The notes beneath the pieces were generated by a model. It had not been told where the DNA came from. It worked only from the letters and a program-made list of their open reading frames with translations, and did not search any database. DNA of 64,000 nucleotides from Verrucomicrobiota bacterium (GTDB lineage Bacteria > Verrucomicrobiota > Verrucomicrobiia > Opitutales > Opitutaceae): positions 1 through 64,000 of the forward strand of contig JAEWQP010000031.1 of the NCBI GenBank assembly GCA_023399155.1. The letters are read 5' to 3'. This document shows, piece by piece, positions 15,871-23,605 of this stretch (its first letter is position 1; each line of letters starts with the position of its first letter). Made by a program: the position numbers and the translations under genes.

Positions 15871-16923
15871 TCAGTGAGCCATGCGTGCCGGTCGGTGGCG
15901 GCGAATGTACCACGGGATCGCCAGAGCAAGGCCTTGGTGAACGCTATACTCCGGTGCAAAACCGAGCATACGCTCTGCCTTAGATATATCGGCCAGGGAG
16001 TGGCGCACATCGCCTTGTCTGAAGTCGCGATAAACCACGCTGCTCTTGCTTTTGATCCCATGGTCCTTGAGGTTATTGACGATGTGCTTGTAAAGCTCAT
16101 TCAGTGACGTGCGCGCGCCGCAAGCGATATTATAGACTGTGTTTGTCGCACTGTCTGGGGCATGGGCTGCGAGAATGTTTGCCTGCACCACGTTGTCTAC
16201 ATAGCAGAAGTCTCTACTTGTCTCGCCGTCGCCATTCACTGATATCTCGTTGTCTAGAATTGCGGCGGCTGCCCATCTCGGGATCACTGCCGCATAGGAT
16301 CCGTTGGGATCCTGACGCTTGCCAAATACATTGAAATATCTCAAGCCTATGCTCTGAGTTTGATAGATCCTGCCGAACACATGAGCATATAGTTCATTCA
16401 CATATTTGGTAACTGCGTAAGGCGAAAGCGGCTGTCCTATGTTCTCTTCGCGTTTCGGCAGACCGGGGTGGTCGCCATAGGTCGAACTGCTCGCGGCATA
16501 TACGAAGCGTGCTACATTTGCATCGCGAGCTGCTATAAGTATGTTGAGAAAGCCGTCAATATTGGATCGATTGGTGGTTATTGGATCGTCGATCGATCGT
16601 GGGACACTGCCTAGTGCTGCCTGATGTAGAACGAAATCTACCTGCATGGAACCGAGCTTGAATGCCTTCTCGCAATCTCCGAGGCATGCGACATCTCCTT
16701 GCAGGAAAGAGAATCGTGACCACTCTTCAGCCGTCACAGTCTGTCGGACGTCGTCGAGATTTTCGGGATGTCCAGTAGAGAAGTTATCAATTCCTACCAC
16801 GAATTGGCCGTGGCGGAGCAAGGCCTCGAGCAAGTTGCTGCCTATGAAGCCGGCAACTCCCGTGACCAGCCACCGTTTGGGAGCTTTACTGATTGCGCTT
16901 AGGATCGAGCGATAGTGGTTCAT
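15871..16923 (-). CDS. wbpP: UDP-N-acetylglucosamine 4-epimerase, WbpP/TviC type
   Basis: 350 residues, extended SDR. The NAD-binding motif GVAGFIG is at residues 22-28, the serine-rich strand YAASSSTYGDHPGLPK near 142-157, and the catalytic YAVTK at 169-173. Long stretches, such as HQAALGSVPRSIDDPIT, YFNVFGKRQDPNGSYAA and GDGETSRDFCYVDN, follow WbpP closely. It interconverts UDP-GlcNAc and UDP-GalNAc and, in this subgroup, often the uronic-acid forms. It lies downstream of the dehydrogenase on the same strand, a pairing typical of GalNAcA synthesis. Low GC matches the rest of the locus. Confidence 0.88.
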   Translation of the reverse strand: MNHYRSILSAISKAPKRWLVTGVAGFIGSNLLEALLRHGQFVVGIDNFSTGHPENLDDVRQTVTAEEWSRFSFLQGDVACLGDCEKAFKLGSMQVDFVLHQAALGSVPRSIDDPITTNRSNIDGFLNILIAARDANVARFVYAASSSTYGDHPGLPKREENIGQPLSPYAVTKYVNELYAHVFGRIYQTQSIGLRYFNVFGKRQDPNGSYAAVIPRWAAAAILDNEISVNGDGETSRDFCYVDNVVQANILAAHAPDSATNTVYNIACGARTSLNELYKHIVNNLKDHGIKSKSSVVYRDFRQGDVRHSLADISKAERMLGFAPEYSVHQGLALAIPWYIRRHRPARMAH

Positions 16924-17256
16924 TCGAGAGAGATTTTCGCGGATAGCTGCTCGCGATGGCAGTGAAAATGCCGGCGGGCGCTGTTTGGGTGAGTATCCGA
17001 GCTATTGGTGGGAGGCTTTGTTCTCTATGCACACGTTCGCGCGCGCCGGACGAGCTGTAAACGGTGAGACCGGAAGAATTGACTCATTCCGGCGGATTTA
17101 TGCACTGCATTTCAGTTTGTGTTTCGGCGCATTCGGCGGGGGGAATCGATACCGACCGTTTGCTCAGAACTCAAACGCGAGTGTCTCAGTTTCTGGCGTG
17201 TGTTCCGATTCAATGGTCTCAATTCGCTTATGGACCTCTAAGCATAACGGACTCAT
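16924..17256. other. 333-bp gap between dehydrogenase and epimerase genes
   Basis: On the minus strand this is the leader of the epimerase gene. Plus-strand frames that run through it extend into the dehydrogenase and look like shadows. I see no repeat, tRNA or clear terminator. Its length suggests that the epimerase has its own promoter. Confidence 0.4.
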
Positions 17257-18543
17257 CTATGCCTTCCAAATCTGCGCTTTGCGCGATTCGACCCGCGTCA
17301 TCGCGTTGCGACAATCGATTACGCAGCGGGACCAAGCCGCGAGTTCGGCATAGTTCACTTCAGAGTGGTCAGTCGCGACCACCACGGCGTCGAAGGCAGC
17401 GATCGTTTCACGATTCCAGGCCACGGAACGCGTGCCGGCCCAGTGGGGATGCTCGCGCGTGGGGCGAACCACGGGGACGTGTGGATCGAAGTAGGCCACA
17501 TCGGCTCCGCGTTGATGCAACAGGTCCATAAGCACGTAGCTTGGTGATTCTCGGTCGTCGTCGACATTTGGTTTGTACGCGAGGCCGATGACTAGAACCT
17601 TGCTGCCATTGATCGGTTTGCGTTGCGCGTTTAGTGCTTCCCCGACGCGGCCGACTACATAGGCAGGCATGGACGTATTTACCTCTCCAGCGAGCTCGAT
17701 GAACCTAGTATTCTGCCCATACTCACGGGCTTTCCACGTGAGATAGAACGGATCAATCGGAATACAATGCCCGCCGAGCCCTGGACCTGGGTAGAAGGGC
17801 ATATACCCAAACGGCTTGGTCTTCGCGGCATTGATTACCTCCCACACGTCAATGTCCATGGCCCCATAGACCAGCTTCAGTTCGTTGACCAACGCGATGT
17901 TGACGCTTCGAAAGATGTTCTCGAGGAGTTTTGTTGCTTCGGCTGCGCGACACGAAGAGACGGGCACTAGCCTTTCGATGGCGATGCCATAAACCTGTTT
18001 TGCCTTCTCGAGACACTTCGGTGTCAACCCTCCGACAACCTTGGGGATCGACTTGACGACGCTCTGTGGATTGCCCGGGTCTTCCCGTTCTGGGGAGAAA
18101 GCCAGATGAAAATCTAGACCCGCTTTCATGCCGGAGCCAGACTCGAGCACTTTTCGCAAGTCCTCGTCGGTCGTTCCTGGGTAGGTTGTCGACTCCAACA
18201 CGACGAGACTTCCGCGCTGGATATGCGGTGCGATCGCTGAGCCTGTGTTGAGGACATAAGAGATATCTGGTTCTCGGTTCTTGTTCAGAGGCGTCGGAAC
18301 ACAGATGATCGTGGCATTTACTTCGCGGACCGTTGCGAAGTCGGTGGTCGCCGCGAGTCGACCGGTTCGCGTTTGTTCTTCAATCGCCGCTCCCGATATG
18401 TGCTTGATGTAACCTCGGCCGTCTTTGATCGCGGCAATCTTCGCCCGGTCAACATCGATACCGATAACACTGGCGCCCGAGCGCGCGAATTGGAGAGCAA
18501 GTGGGAGGCCCACATATCCAAGGCCTACAATGGCGATCTTCAT
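17257..18543 (-). CDS. wbpA: UDP-N-acetyl-D-hexosamine 6-dehydrogenase, WbpA type
   Basis: 428 residues. The N-terminal NAD domain starts MKIAIVGLGYVGLPLA (GxGxxG at 7-12). The central domain has EATKLLENIFRSVNIALVNE, and the catalytic cysteine lies in GPGLGGHCIPIDPFYLTWKA (Cys260). The C-terminal UDP-binding domain includes LVIGLAYKPNVDDDRESPS. It oxidises C6 of a UDP-HexNAc to the carboxylate with two NAD. The 'GPGLGGHCIPIDPFYL' form points to the WbpA/UDP-GlcNAc side rather than WbpO. It provides the uronic acid that the epimerase and the AsnB-type enzyme could use further. Confidence 0.87.
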   Translation of the reverse strand: MKIAIVGLGYVGLPLALQFARSGASVIGIDVDRAKIAAIKDGRGYIKHISGAAIEEQTRTGRLAATTDFATVREVNATIICVPTPLNKNREPDISYVLNTGSAIAPHIQRGSLVVLESTTYPGTTDEDLRKVLESGSGMKAGLDFHLAFSPEREDPGNPQSVVKSIPKVVGGLTPKCLEKAKQVYGIAIERLVPVSSCRAAEATKLLENIFRSVNIALVNELKLVYGAMDIDVWEVINAAKTKPFGYMPFYPGPGLGGHCIPIDPFYLTWKAREYGQNTRFIELAGEVNTSMPAYVVGRVGEALNAQRKPINGSKVLVIGLAYKPNVDDDRESPSYVLMDLLHQRGADVAYFDPHVPVVRPTREHPHWAGTRSVAWNRETIAAFDAVVVATDHSEVNYAELAAWSRCVIDCRNAMTRVESRKAQIWKA

Positions 18544-18593
18544 AGCAACTTTGGGTATCAGAGTAAATTCGGCGGCAGAGCGATTTCGGCGGA

Positions 18594-19436
18594 CTACATC
18601 ACATCCGCAAAGGCCCGCTTGCTTCGTGCGAAGGCAGCGAAGCCGACGAGGGCGGCGAGGATGCCGGCGAGTTGGAGGTAGAGGAAGTGGGTTTGGGCGT
18701 AGGGCCGGTCCCAGATCAGGACGTCACGCGCGGCCTCGACGGCGTGCAGGATTGGATTGAGGCGCACAAGGGGCCATGCCCATGGCGCCTTTTCGACAAC
18801 CCGCGAGGCTGGATAGAAGATCGCGCTCGCGAACATCAACGCAGTCGTGGCCGCGACGACGAGTTGGTTGATGTCGCGAAAGAAGACGCCGAGGGCGGAG
18901 AGCAGCCAGGCGAGCCCGAGTGCGAGGAGCACGACAGGGATGATCACCGGCACGATCGCCAAGGCCGACCAATCCAGGGCGTGTCCGGAGAGCAAGACGC
19001 CAGCAAGGACCATCAGCAGGGCAATGACCATGTGAACGAGGGCCGAGCCCACGGCCGCGGCCGGCAGGATCTCCAGGGGAAAGACGACCTTCTTCACGAA
19101 GTTCGGGTTCGCTGTGATGAGGTTCGGGGCCACGGCGATCGACTCAGCCACCAAGTGGAACAAGGACAACCCCAGAAACAGCCCGAGGCCGTAGTCCCAC
19201 TTGCTTTCGCCATGAAAGCTTCCGCCGAAAATATAACCGAAGACAAAAAGGTAGAGGGCGAGCATGAGCAGGGGGTTCAGCACCGCCCACGCGAATCCCA
19301 GCACGCTTCCCTTGTGCCGCATTTCCAGATTCCGCAGCGTAAACTTCCAGAGCAGCTGACGATGCATCCACAGGGTGCGGATAGGCACCACGGGATTCAG
19401 TAGGGAAAAGAAGTTCGGCTGGCGGTTCGGCTGCAA
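18594..19436 (-). CDS. ABC-2 type polysaccharide export permease (Wzm-like)
   Basis: 280 residues with six hydrophobic segments. The N-terminal amphipathic part (LLWKFTLRNLEMRHKGSVLG) and FAWAVLNPLLMLALYLFVFGYIF are hallmarks of Wzm/TagG permeases, and the end has the usual LNPILHAVEAARDVL. It would form the channel for undecaprenyl-linked glycan together with a Wzt ATPase. No such ATPase is found next to it or elsewhere in the window, although Wzm and Wzt are normally adjacent. GC is already nearer to the chromosomal level than in the genes to its left. Confidence 0.83.
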   Translation of the reverse strand: MQPNRQPNFFSLLNPVVPIRTLWMHRQLLWKFTLRNLEMRHKGSVLGFAWAVLNPLLMLALYLFVFGYIFGGSFHGESKWDYGLGLFLGLSLFHLVAESIAVAPNLITANPNFVKKVVFPLEILPAAAVGSALVHMVIALLMVLAGVLLSGHALDWSALAIVPVIIPVVLLALGLAWLLSALGVFFRDINQLVVAATTALMFASAIFYPASRVVEKAPWAWPLVRLNPILHAVEAARDVLIWDRPYAQTHFLYLQLAGILAALVGFAAFARSKRAFADVM

Positions 19437-19838
19437 GGGAAGCGCATGATTGCAGAGACCCGAACGCTAGCGTGCAAAGGGAAAATTGCACTGGGCGGAA
19501 AGTCAGCAACACGGGCGACAACCGCTTTCGCACATCTCGCGTCCGCGGAATTGCTGACGTGCCTGCCTTGCTCGCCACTCGCGTCGCGGGAGCGTGGGAA
19601 AATGGAGGGGGCCCGGGAGGAAGTTGAAGGACGGAGGGAACGGATAACTGAGGTCAGAGGACTGATGACATATCACTGAAGACGCAGAACGATGCGCAGT
19701 GGACGGTGGACGGTGCGCGGAGGACTGATGACGGATTGCGGAGGACCGACGTCGGAAACCAGAGTGCGCTTTCCGGATTGCTCGCCAGCGGTGAGACGAT
19801 AGGCGGGTAGGAGCTGCACGCAGTCCGAAAGCGCCTTA
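19437..19838. other. 402-bp noncoding stretch with degenerate short repeats
   Basis: This is the shared upstream region of the divergent permease and nucleotidyltransferase genes. Between 19640 and 19750 there are several related purine-rich words, for example AGAGGACTGATGACA and GGAGGACTGATGACG, and GGATTGCGGAGGACCGAC. They resemble the CTGA-rich intergenic words at 29287-29310, 30318-30358 and 63822-63895. No gene is convincing. Confidence 0.45.
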
Positions 19839-20402
19839 ATGGATTTCGAAATTGTCATCAGAAAAGTAGTTGGCGCTTTGGAGGCGGCCGAGGTTCACTA
19901 TGCGCTGATTGGCGGCTTTGCCATGGCCATGCGAGGTGTCCAGCGGGCGACGATGGATCTCGATTTCATCCTCATGCTCGAGGACATGGCGAAGGCCGAC
20001 GAGATCATCCGGAGCTTTGGATACGTTCGAGTTTTTCATTCGCCCAACGTTTCTCAATACCAGTCCGCGGACGGATGTTGGGGTCGTATCGACATCCTTC
20101 ACGCATTCCGGGGACCCACGCTGGGCATGCTGCGACGGGCTGAGGCCCTGCCTGTCATGGATGACCTCACCATTCGCGTCGTGCACCGTGAGGACATCAT
20201 TGGCCTGAAGATCCAAGCGCTAGTCAATGATCCGTCACGCGCTGAGCGGGATTGGGCGGACATCCTCATGATCCTCGAGGCGGCCAAGCAGCAGGGTGTC
20301 TCGATTGACTGGTGCCTCGTCGAGGACTATCTGAAACTGTTTCAGCTGGAGTCTCGGCTCGACGAACTGAAGACCTACTATGGCAAAGCTGACCGAAACT
20401 GA
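19839..20402 (+). CDS. MNT-type nucleotidyltransferase (AbiEii/DNA polymerase beta-like fold)
   Basis: 187 residues. The N-terminus has the nucleotidyltransferase core: LIGGFAMAMRG with Gly25-Gly26, DLD at 40-42 as the metal-binding pair, and a third acidic residue in GRIDIL (Asp85). The second half has the helix EDIIGLKIQALVNDPSRAERDWADI, common in AbiEii-like and antitoxin-associated nucleotidyltransferases. It may transfer an NMP to a protein or RNA; the target is unknown. The stop overlaps the start of a 61-residue ORF by 23 bp, so the two are probably translated together. I infer a toxin-antitoxin-like module without direct proof. Confidence 0.75.
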   Translation: MDFEIVIRKVVGALEAAEVHYALIGGFAMAMRGVQRATMDLDFILMLEDMAKADEIIRSFGYVRVFHSPNVSQYQSADGCWGRIDILHAFRGPTLGMLRRAEALPVMDDLTIRVVHREDIIGLKIQALVNDPSRAERDWADILMILEAAKQQGVSIDWCLVEDYLKLFQLESRLDELKTYYGKADRN

Positions 20403-20565
20403 GCGCCAGCAGTTGCGGCAAGCCTCAATCGAGGTGCGGATGCCGTCCTGCCGGTGGAAACCCGTATCCGTGCGGGATTACCTCGCGTTTGCCAAGTTCG
20501 CCAGCCGGTTCGCGTCGCACGACCAGACGAAACCGATCCGCACTGGAAACCACTGGAAGTTGTGA
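20380..20565 (+). CDS. 61-residue partner of the nucleotidyltransferase, unknown family
   Basis: A small basic protein, MAKLTETERQQLRQASIEV and onward, ending in TGNHWKL. It is mostly helical in appearance, without a membrane segment. The ATG at 20380 lies inside the nucleotidyltransferase gene (23-bp overlap in another frame), a common arrangement for two-gene modules. I do not recognise the family. It may be the partner or substrate of the nucleotidyltransferase. Confidence 0.55.
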   Translation: MAKLTETERQQLRQASIEVRMPSCRWKPVSVRDYLAFAKFASRFASHDQTKPIRTGNHWKL

Positions 20566-21026
20566 CGCATCAGGCTCGGGCCCGGCGACGTCGGCCCGTG
20601 CAGCCGTAGAACCCAATCAAGGTGTTGGGCCTGTGTGGTCAGTCACTTCAGAGAGGAAGGCGAAACGCATGACCAGCGTGCGACCAATCTGTCGCCTTCG
20701 GTCGGGAGGAAGTCATTCGTCGTCCGGGGCTGCTCACGTCCGGCGTATGCTTCTCGAGCGCCAAGGCGGTCTCACTGACCGGGAGATCTCCAACCGCATA
20801 GTGTTCGATCGGCTCGATGATAGGTTTCTCTCTCAGTTCAAGGATGCTGTCACCTCGCCGAATCAGAATCGGCTTACCCGTCTTGAGCGTTTGATCTGCC
20901 AATCTTCCGAGGCGCGCGTGAACGAGAGGGCGCGCTTGCCCGGGTGGAGGTGGGGGCCGTTTGAACGCGGCTGCAGTTCTCCGTTCTCTCTGCGATCTCC
21001 TGTTCAAGCTGATCGGAAGGTTCGGA
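20566..21026. other. 461-bp stretch holding a decayed antitoxin-like frame
   Basis: No intact gene is seen between the small ORF and fcl. The minus strand carries a frame with antitoxin-like residues, listed separately. The remainder shows no repeat or RNA that I can support. Confidence 0.45.
20717..20932 (-). pseudogene. Phd/YefM-like antitoxin remnant
   Basis: On the minus strand about 70 codons read ARLGRLADQTLKTGKPILIR followed by RGDSILELREKPIIEPIEH. This resembles the middle of Phd/YefM-type antitoxins ('ar..L..L.d.al.tGkPv.I.RGg.....'). The N-terminal start and first strand are missing: upstream the frame turns into an unrelated proline-rich stretch with only a TTG (21007). Downstream it runs on past the expected end. 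I read it as a degraded copy; a diverged functional gene is less likely. No toxin gene is adjacent. Confidence 0.4.
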
Positions 21027-21977
21027 TCAGACCGACCGGAGGCGGCTGCGCGCGAGTTCCTCGCTGAACGCCACGCAGGTCTGTTGGACGCCCTGTTCTA
21101 GGGAAATGCGGGCTTTCCAGCCGAGTGCGGTGAGTCGCGAAACGTCCAGGAGCTTGCGAGGGGTGCCGTCGGGCTTGCTCGTGTCGAAGGTGAGGCGTCC
21201 GGTGTAGCCGACCGTTTTCGCGACCAGTTCGGCGAGTTCGCGGATGCTGAGGTCGACGCCTGTGCCGACGTTGAGCCAATCGGGTGGATTCTCCAGGCCC
21301 AGCGCGAAGAAGACGGCATCGGCCAGGTCGTCGACGTGGAGAAACTCGCGGCGAGGTGTGCCGGTTCCCCAGATCACGACCTCAGGCGCGCTTGCCTCCT
21401 TTGCCTCATGGAAGCGGCGGATCAGCGCGGGCAGGACGTGAGAGTTCTGCGGATGGTAGTTGTCGCCCGGGCCGTAGAGATTCGTCGGCATGAGCGAGTG
21501 ATAGAGGACGCCGTATTGCTTGCGAAAGTACTGGCAAAGCTTCAGGCCGGCGATCTTGGCGAGGGCGTAGGCCTCGTTGGTCGGCTCGAGGGGACCGGTC
21601 AGAAGGGCATCCTCGGAGATCGGCTGCGGCGCGTGCTTCGGGTAGATGCACGAACTCCCCAGGAATAGGAGGCGCGGCACTCCGGCGCGGTGGGCGGCCT
21701 GGATGCTGTTGAGCACCATCGCCAGGTTGTCGGCGATGAATTCTGCCGGAAAGGTGTTGTTGGCGTGGATACCGCCCACCTTGCCGGCGGCGATGATCGC
21801 GATCTCGGGGCGGTTTCGCTCAAACCAGGCGTTCGTCGCCGCTTGATCGCGGAGGTCCAGTTCCCGGCTGCTCGGGATAAGCAGGTTCTTGCACCCGCCG
21901 GCGCGCATTCGACGGACGATCGCCGATCCCGCCATGCCACGCGCGCCGGCTACGAAAATCGTGGATTCAGGGGTCAT
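21027..21977 (-). CDS. fcl: GDP-L-fucose synthase
   Basis: 316 residues, extended SDR. The N-terminus STIFVAGARGMAGSAIVRR holds the GxxGxxG motif, followed by LFLGSSCIYPKHAPQPISE and the catalytic Tyr-x3-Lys in EAYALAKIAGLKLC. It converts GDP-4-keto-6-deoxy-D-mannose to GDP-L-fucose by 3,5-epimerisation and NADPH reduction. I chose the ATG at 21977, eight codons inside the longest frame, where the beta strand starts. gmd lies 96 bp upstream on the same strand, which supports the pathway. Confidence 0.9.
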   Translation of the reverse strand: MTPESTIFVAGARGMAGSAIVRRMRAGGCKNLLIPSSRELDLRDQAATNAWFERNRPEIAIIAAGKVGGIHANNTFPAEFIADNLAMVLNSIQAAHRAGVPRLLFLGSSCIYPKHAPQPISEDALLTGPLEPTNEAYALAKIAGLKLCQYFRKQYGVLYHSLMPTNLYGPGDNYHPQNSHVLPALIRRFHEAKEASAPEVVIWGTGTPRREFLHVDDLADAVFFALGLENPPDWLNVGTGVDLSIRELAELVAKTVGYTGRLTFDTSKPDGTPRKLLDVSRLTALGWKARISLEQGVQQTCVAFSEELARSRLRSV

Positions 21978-22073
21978 AGGAGAGATTTGCCACGGAGCCA
22001 CAGAGGCGCGGATCGCTGATTGGTGGGGGATCGTCTAGACGCAGTCTCCGACCTTACCGATCCATCGTGAACG

Positions 22074-23108
22074 CTAGCCGGCCACTGGCGCAAATGGCGT
22101 CTTGATCGCGGCTACGGCCTTCTCATGTTCGGCGAGCTTGAGATCGTGTTCCACCATGATGCGCACGAGATCCTTGAATAGCACCTTGGGTTCCCAGCCG
22201 AGTTGGCGTTTGGCCTTTTCAGGGTTGCCGATGAGCACGTCGACCTCGGCCGGGCGCTCATAGCGTGCGTCGTAGCGGACGTATTTCTCCCAGTCGAGAC
22301 CGAGCAGGCCGAACGCTTCTTGGCAAAACTCGCGGATGGTGTGCGTCTCGTTCGTGGCCACGACGTAGTCGTCCGGTTTGTCCTGCTGAAGCATCAACCA
22401 CATCATCTCGACGTATTCCTTAGCGTAGCCCCAGTCGCGGCGCGCATCGAGGTTTCCGAGGAACAGTTCTTTCTGAAGGCCGACGGCAATGCGGGTCGCG
22501 GCCCGTGTGATCTTGCGAGTGACGAACGTCTCTCCGCGCCGCTCGCTCTCGTGGTTGAAGAGGATGCCGTTGCTCGCGTGCAGACCGTAAGACTCCCGGT
22601 AGTTCACCGTGAGCCAGTAGGCGAATGCCTTGGCGCAGCCGTAGGGCGAACGCGGCCAGAATGGGGTCTTCTCCGTCTGCGGCGACTCTTGGACTTTGCC
22701 AAACATTTCGGACGACGATGCCTGATAATACCGAACCTTCTCAACGAGGCCGGCCTCGCGGATCGCTTCAAGGATCCGGATGGCGCTCAACCCCGTGACG
22801 TCGCCGGTGTATTCAGGAACATCAAACGAGACGCGGACATGGCTCTGGGCGCCGAGGTTGTAGACCTCATCGGGCTGCAGACTGTAGAGCAGCTTCACCA
22901 TCTGCACCGAGTCGGCCAGATCGCCGTAGTGCAGGAAGAGTCGCACGCCGTTCACGTGCGGGTCGCGATAGAGATGGTCAATTCGGCTCGTGTTGAACGT
23001 GGAGGCACGACGGATCACGCCGTGCACCTCATAGCCTTTCGCCAGCAGAAGTTCGGCCAGGTAGGAACCGTCCTGTCCGGTGATCCCGGTGATCAGGGCT
23101 CGTTTCAT
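22074..23108 (-). CDS. gmd: GDP-mannose 4,6-dehydratase
   Basis: 344 residues. It starts MKRALITGITGQDGSYLAEL at ATG 23108; the longer frame adds 53 residues without homology. Family signatures are SSSEMFGKVQESPQTE, the catalytic SPYGCAKAF, FNHESERRGETFVTRKITR and the GDP-mannose-binding run ARYERPAEVDVLIGNPEKAK. It makes GDP-4-keto-6-deoxy-D-mannose, the substrate of the fcl product downstream. All diagnostic residues seem intact, unlike in the second gmd-type gene next to it. Confidence 0.92.
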   Translation of the reverse strand: MKRALITGITGQDGSYLAELLLAKGYEVHGVIRRASTFNTSRIDHLYRDPHVNGVRLFLHYGDLADSVQMVKLLYSLQPDEVYNLGAQSHVRVSFDVPEYTGDVTGLSAIRILEAIREAGLVEKVRYYQASSSEMFGKVQESPQTEKTPFWPRSPYGCAKAFAYWLTVNYRESYGLHASNGILFNHESERRGETFVTRKITRAATRIAVGLQKELFLGNLDARRDWGYAKEYVEMMWLMLQQDKPDDYVVATNETHTIREFCQEAFGLLGLDWEKYVRYDARYERPAEVDVLIGNPEKAKRQLGWEPKVLFKDLVRIMVEHDLKLAEHEKAVAAIKTPFAPVAG

Positions 23109-23605
23109 TCCGGAAATACCCGCCGAACCAGCCGCCAGCGCCAAGCCGAAAGCAGGGTTGCGGTGCGGCGGCTGTGGCAGACTGACACGTGCGCGACACC
23201 GATCCAGGCGCAGTGTGACGTGCTGGGGCGTCCACATGATTGATGCGCGACGCCCCGCCGCGATCACTGACAGGAACCGGCGCGCCTAAGAACCCCAAGA
23301 AGGGCAGTTGGGCACAGCGATCACGGAGGATAGAGCCGAGGGCATGGGGAGTTGCCGAGGAATCGGCCGCTTCAGTTCATCACCTCGTGGGTGAACCGGT
23401 GAAGGCGTGATCCTGATTCTGCAAAAACCGCTCTGTAGCTTCATGATCGTCCTCTGCCTGCCATGCCAAAGCCTCGACGGAGGCTGGTGCCCTCTGTGAC
23501 CTGGTTGAAGTAAAGAAACCAGGATGAAACCAGGGCAGGCCGGAGGCCGCGCCTCCATGGGTTCGAAGTGGTATTGGGACGGACCGGGAACTGGTCGGGC
23601 AGAAC
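23109..23605. other. 497-bp gap between the two gmd-type genes
   Basis: No gene is supported. It contains one copy of a dispersed 113-bp repeat (23378-23490) and small hairpins: 23501-23526 (CCTGG with CCAGG) and 23542-23556 (GGAGGC-CGC-GCCTCC). The spacing suggests the two gmd-type genes are not one tight transcription unit. Confidence 0.5.
23378..23490 (+). repeat. Copy 1 of a 113-bp dispersed repeat with a terminal hairpin
   Basis: This stretch matches the reverse complement of 47811-47923. The first 58 aligned bases differ at only about five positions plus one indel; the middle has drifted, and the end is a hairpin, GCCTC-GACG-GAGGC at 23471-23484. In the other copy the hairpin reads GCCTT-GGCG-AAGGC, so one pair changed on both sides. 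The element is intergenic in both places. Confidence 0.65.
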
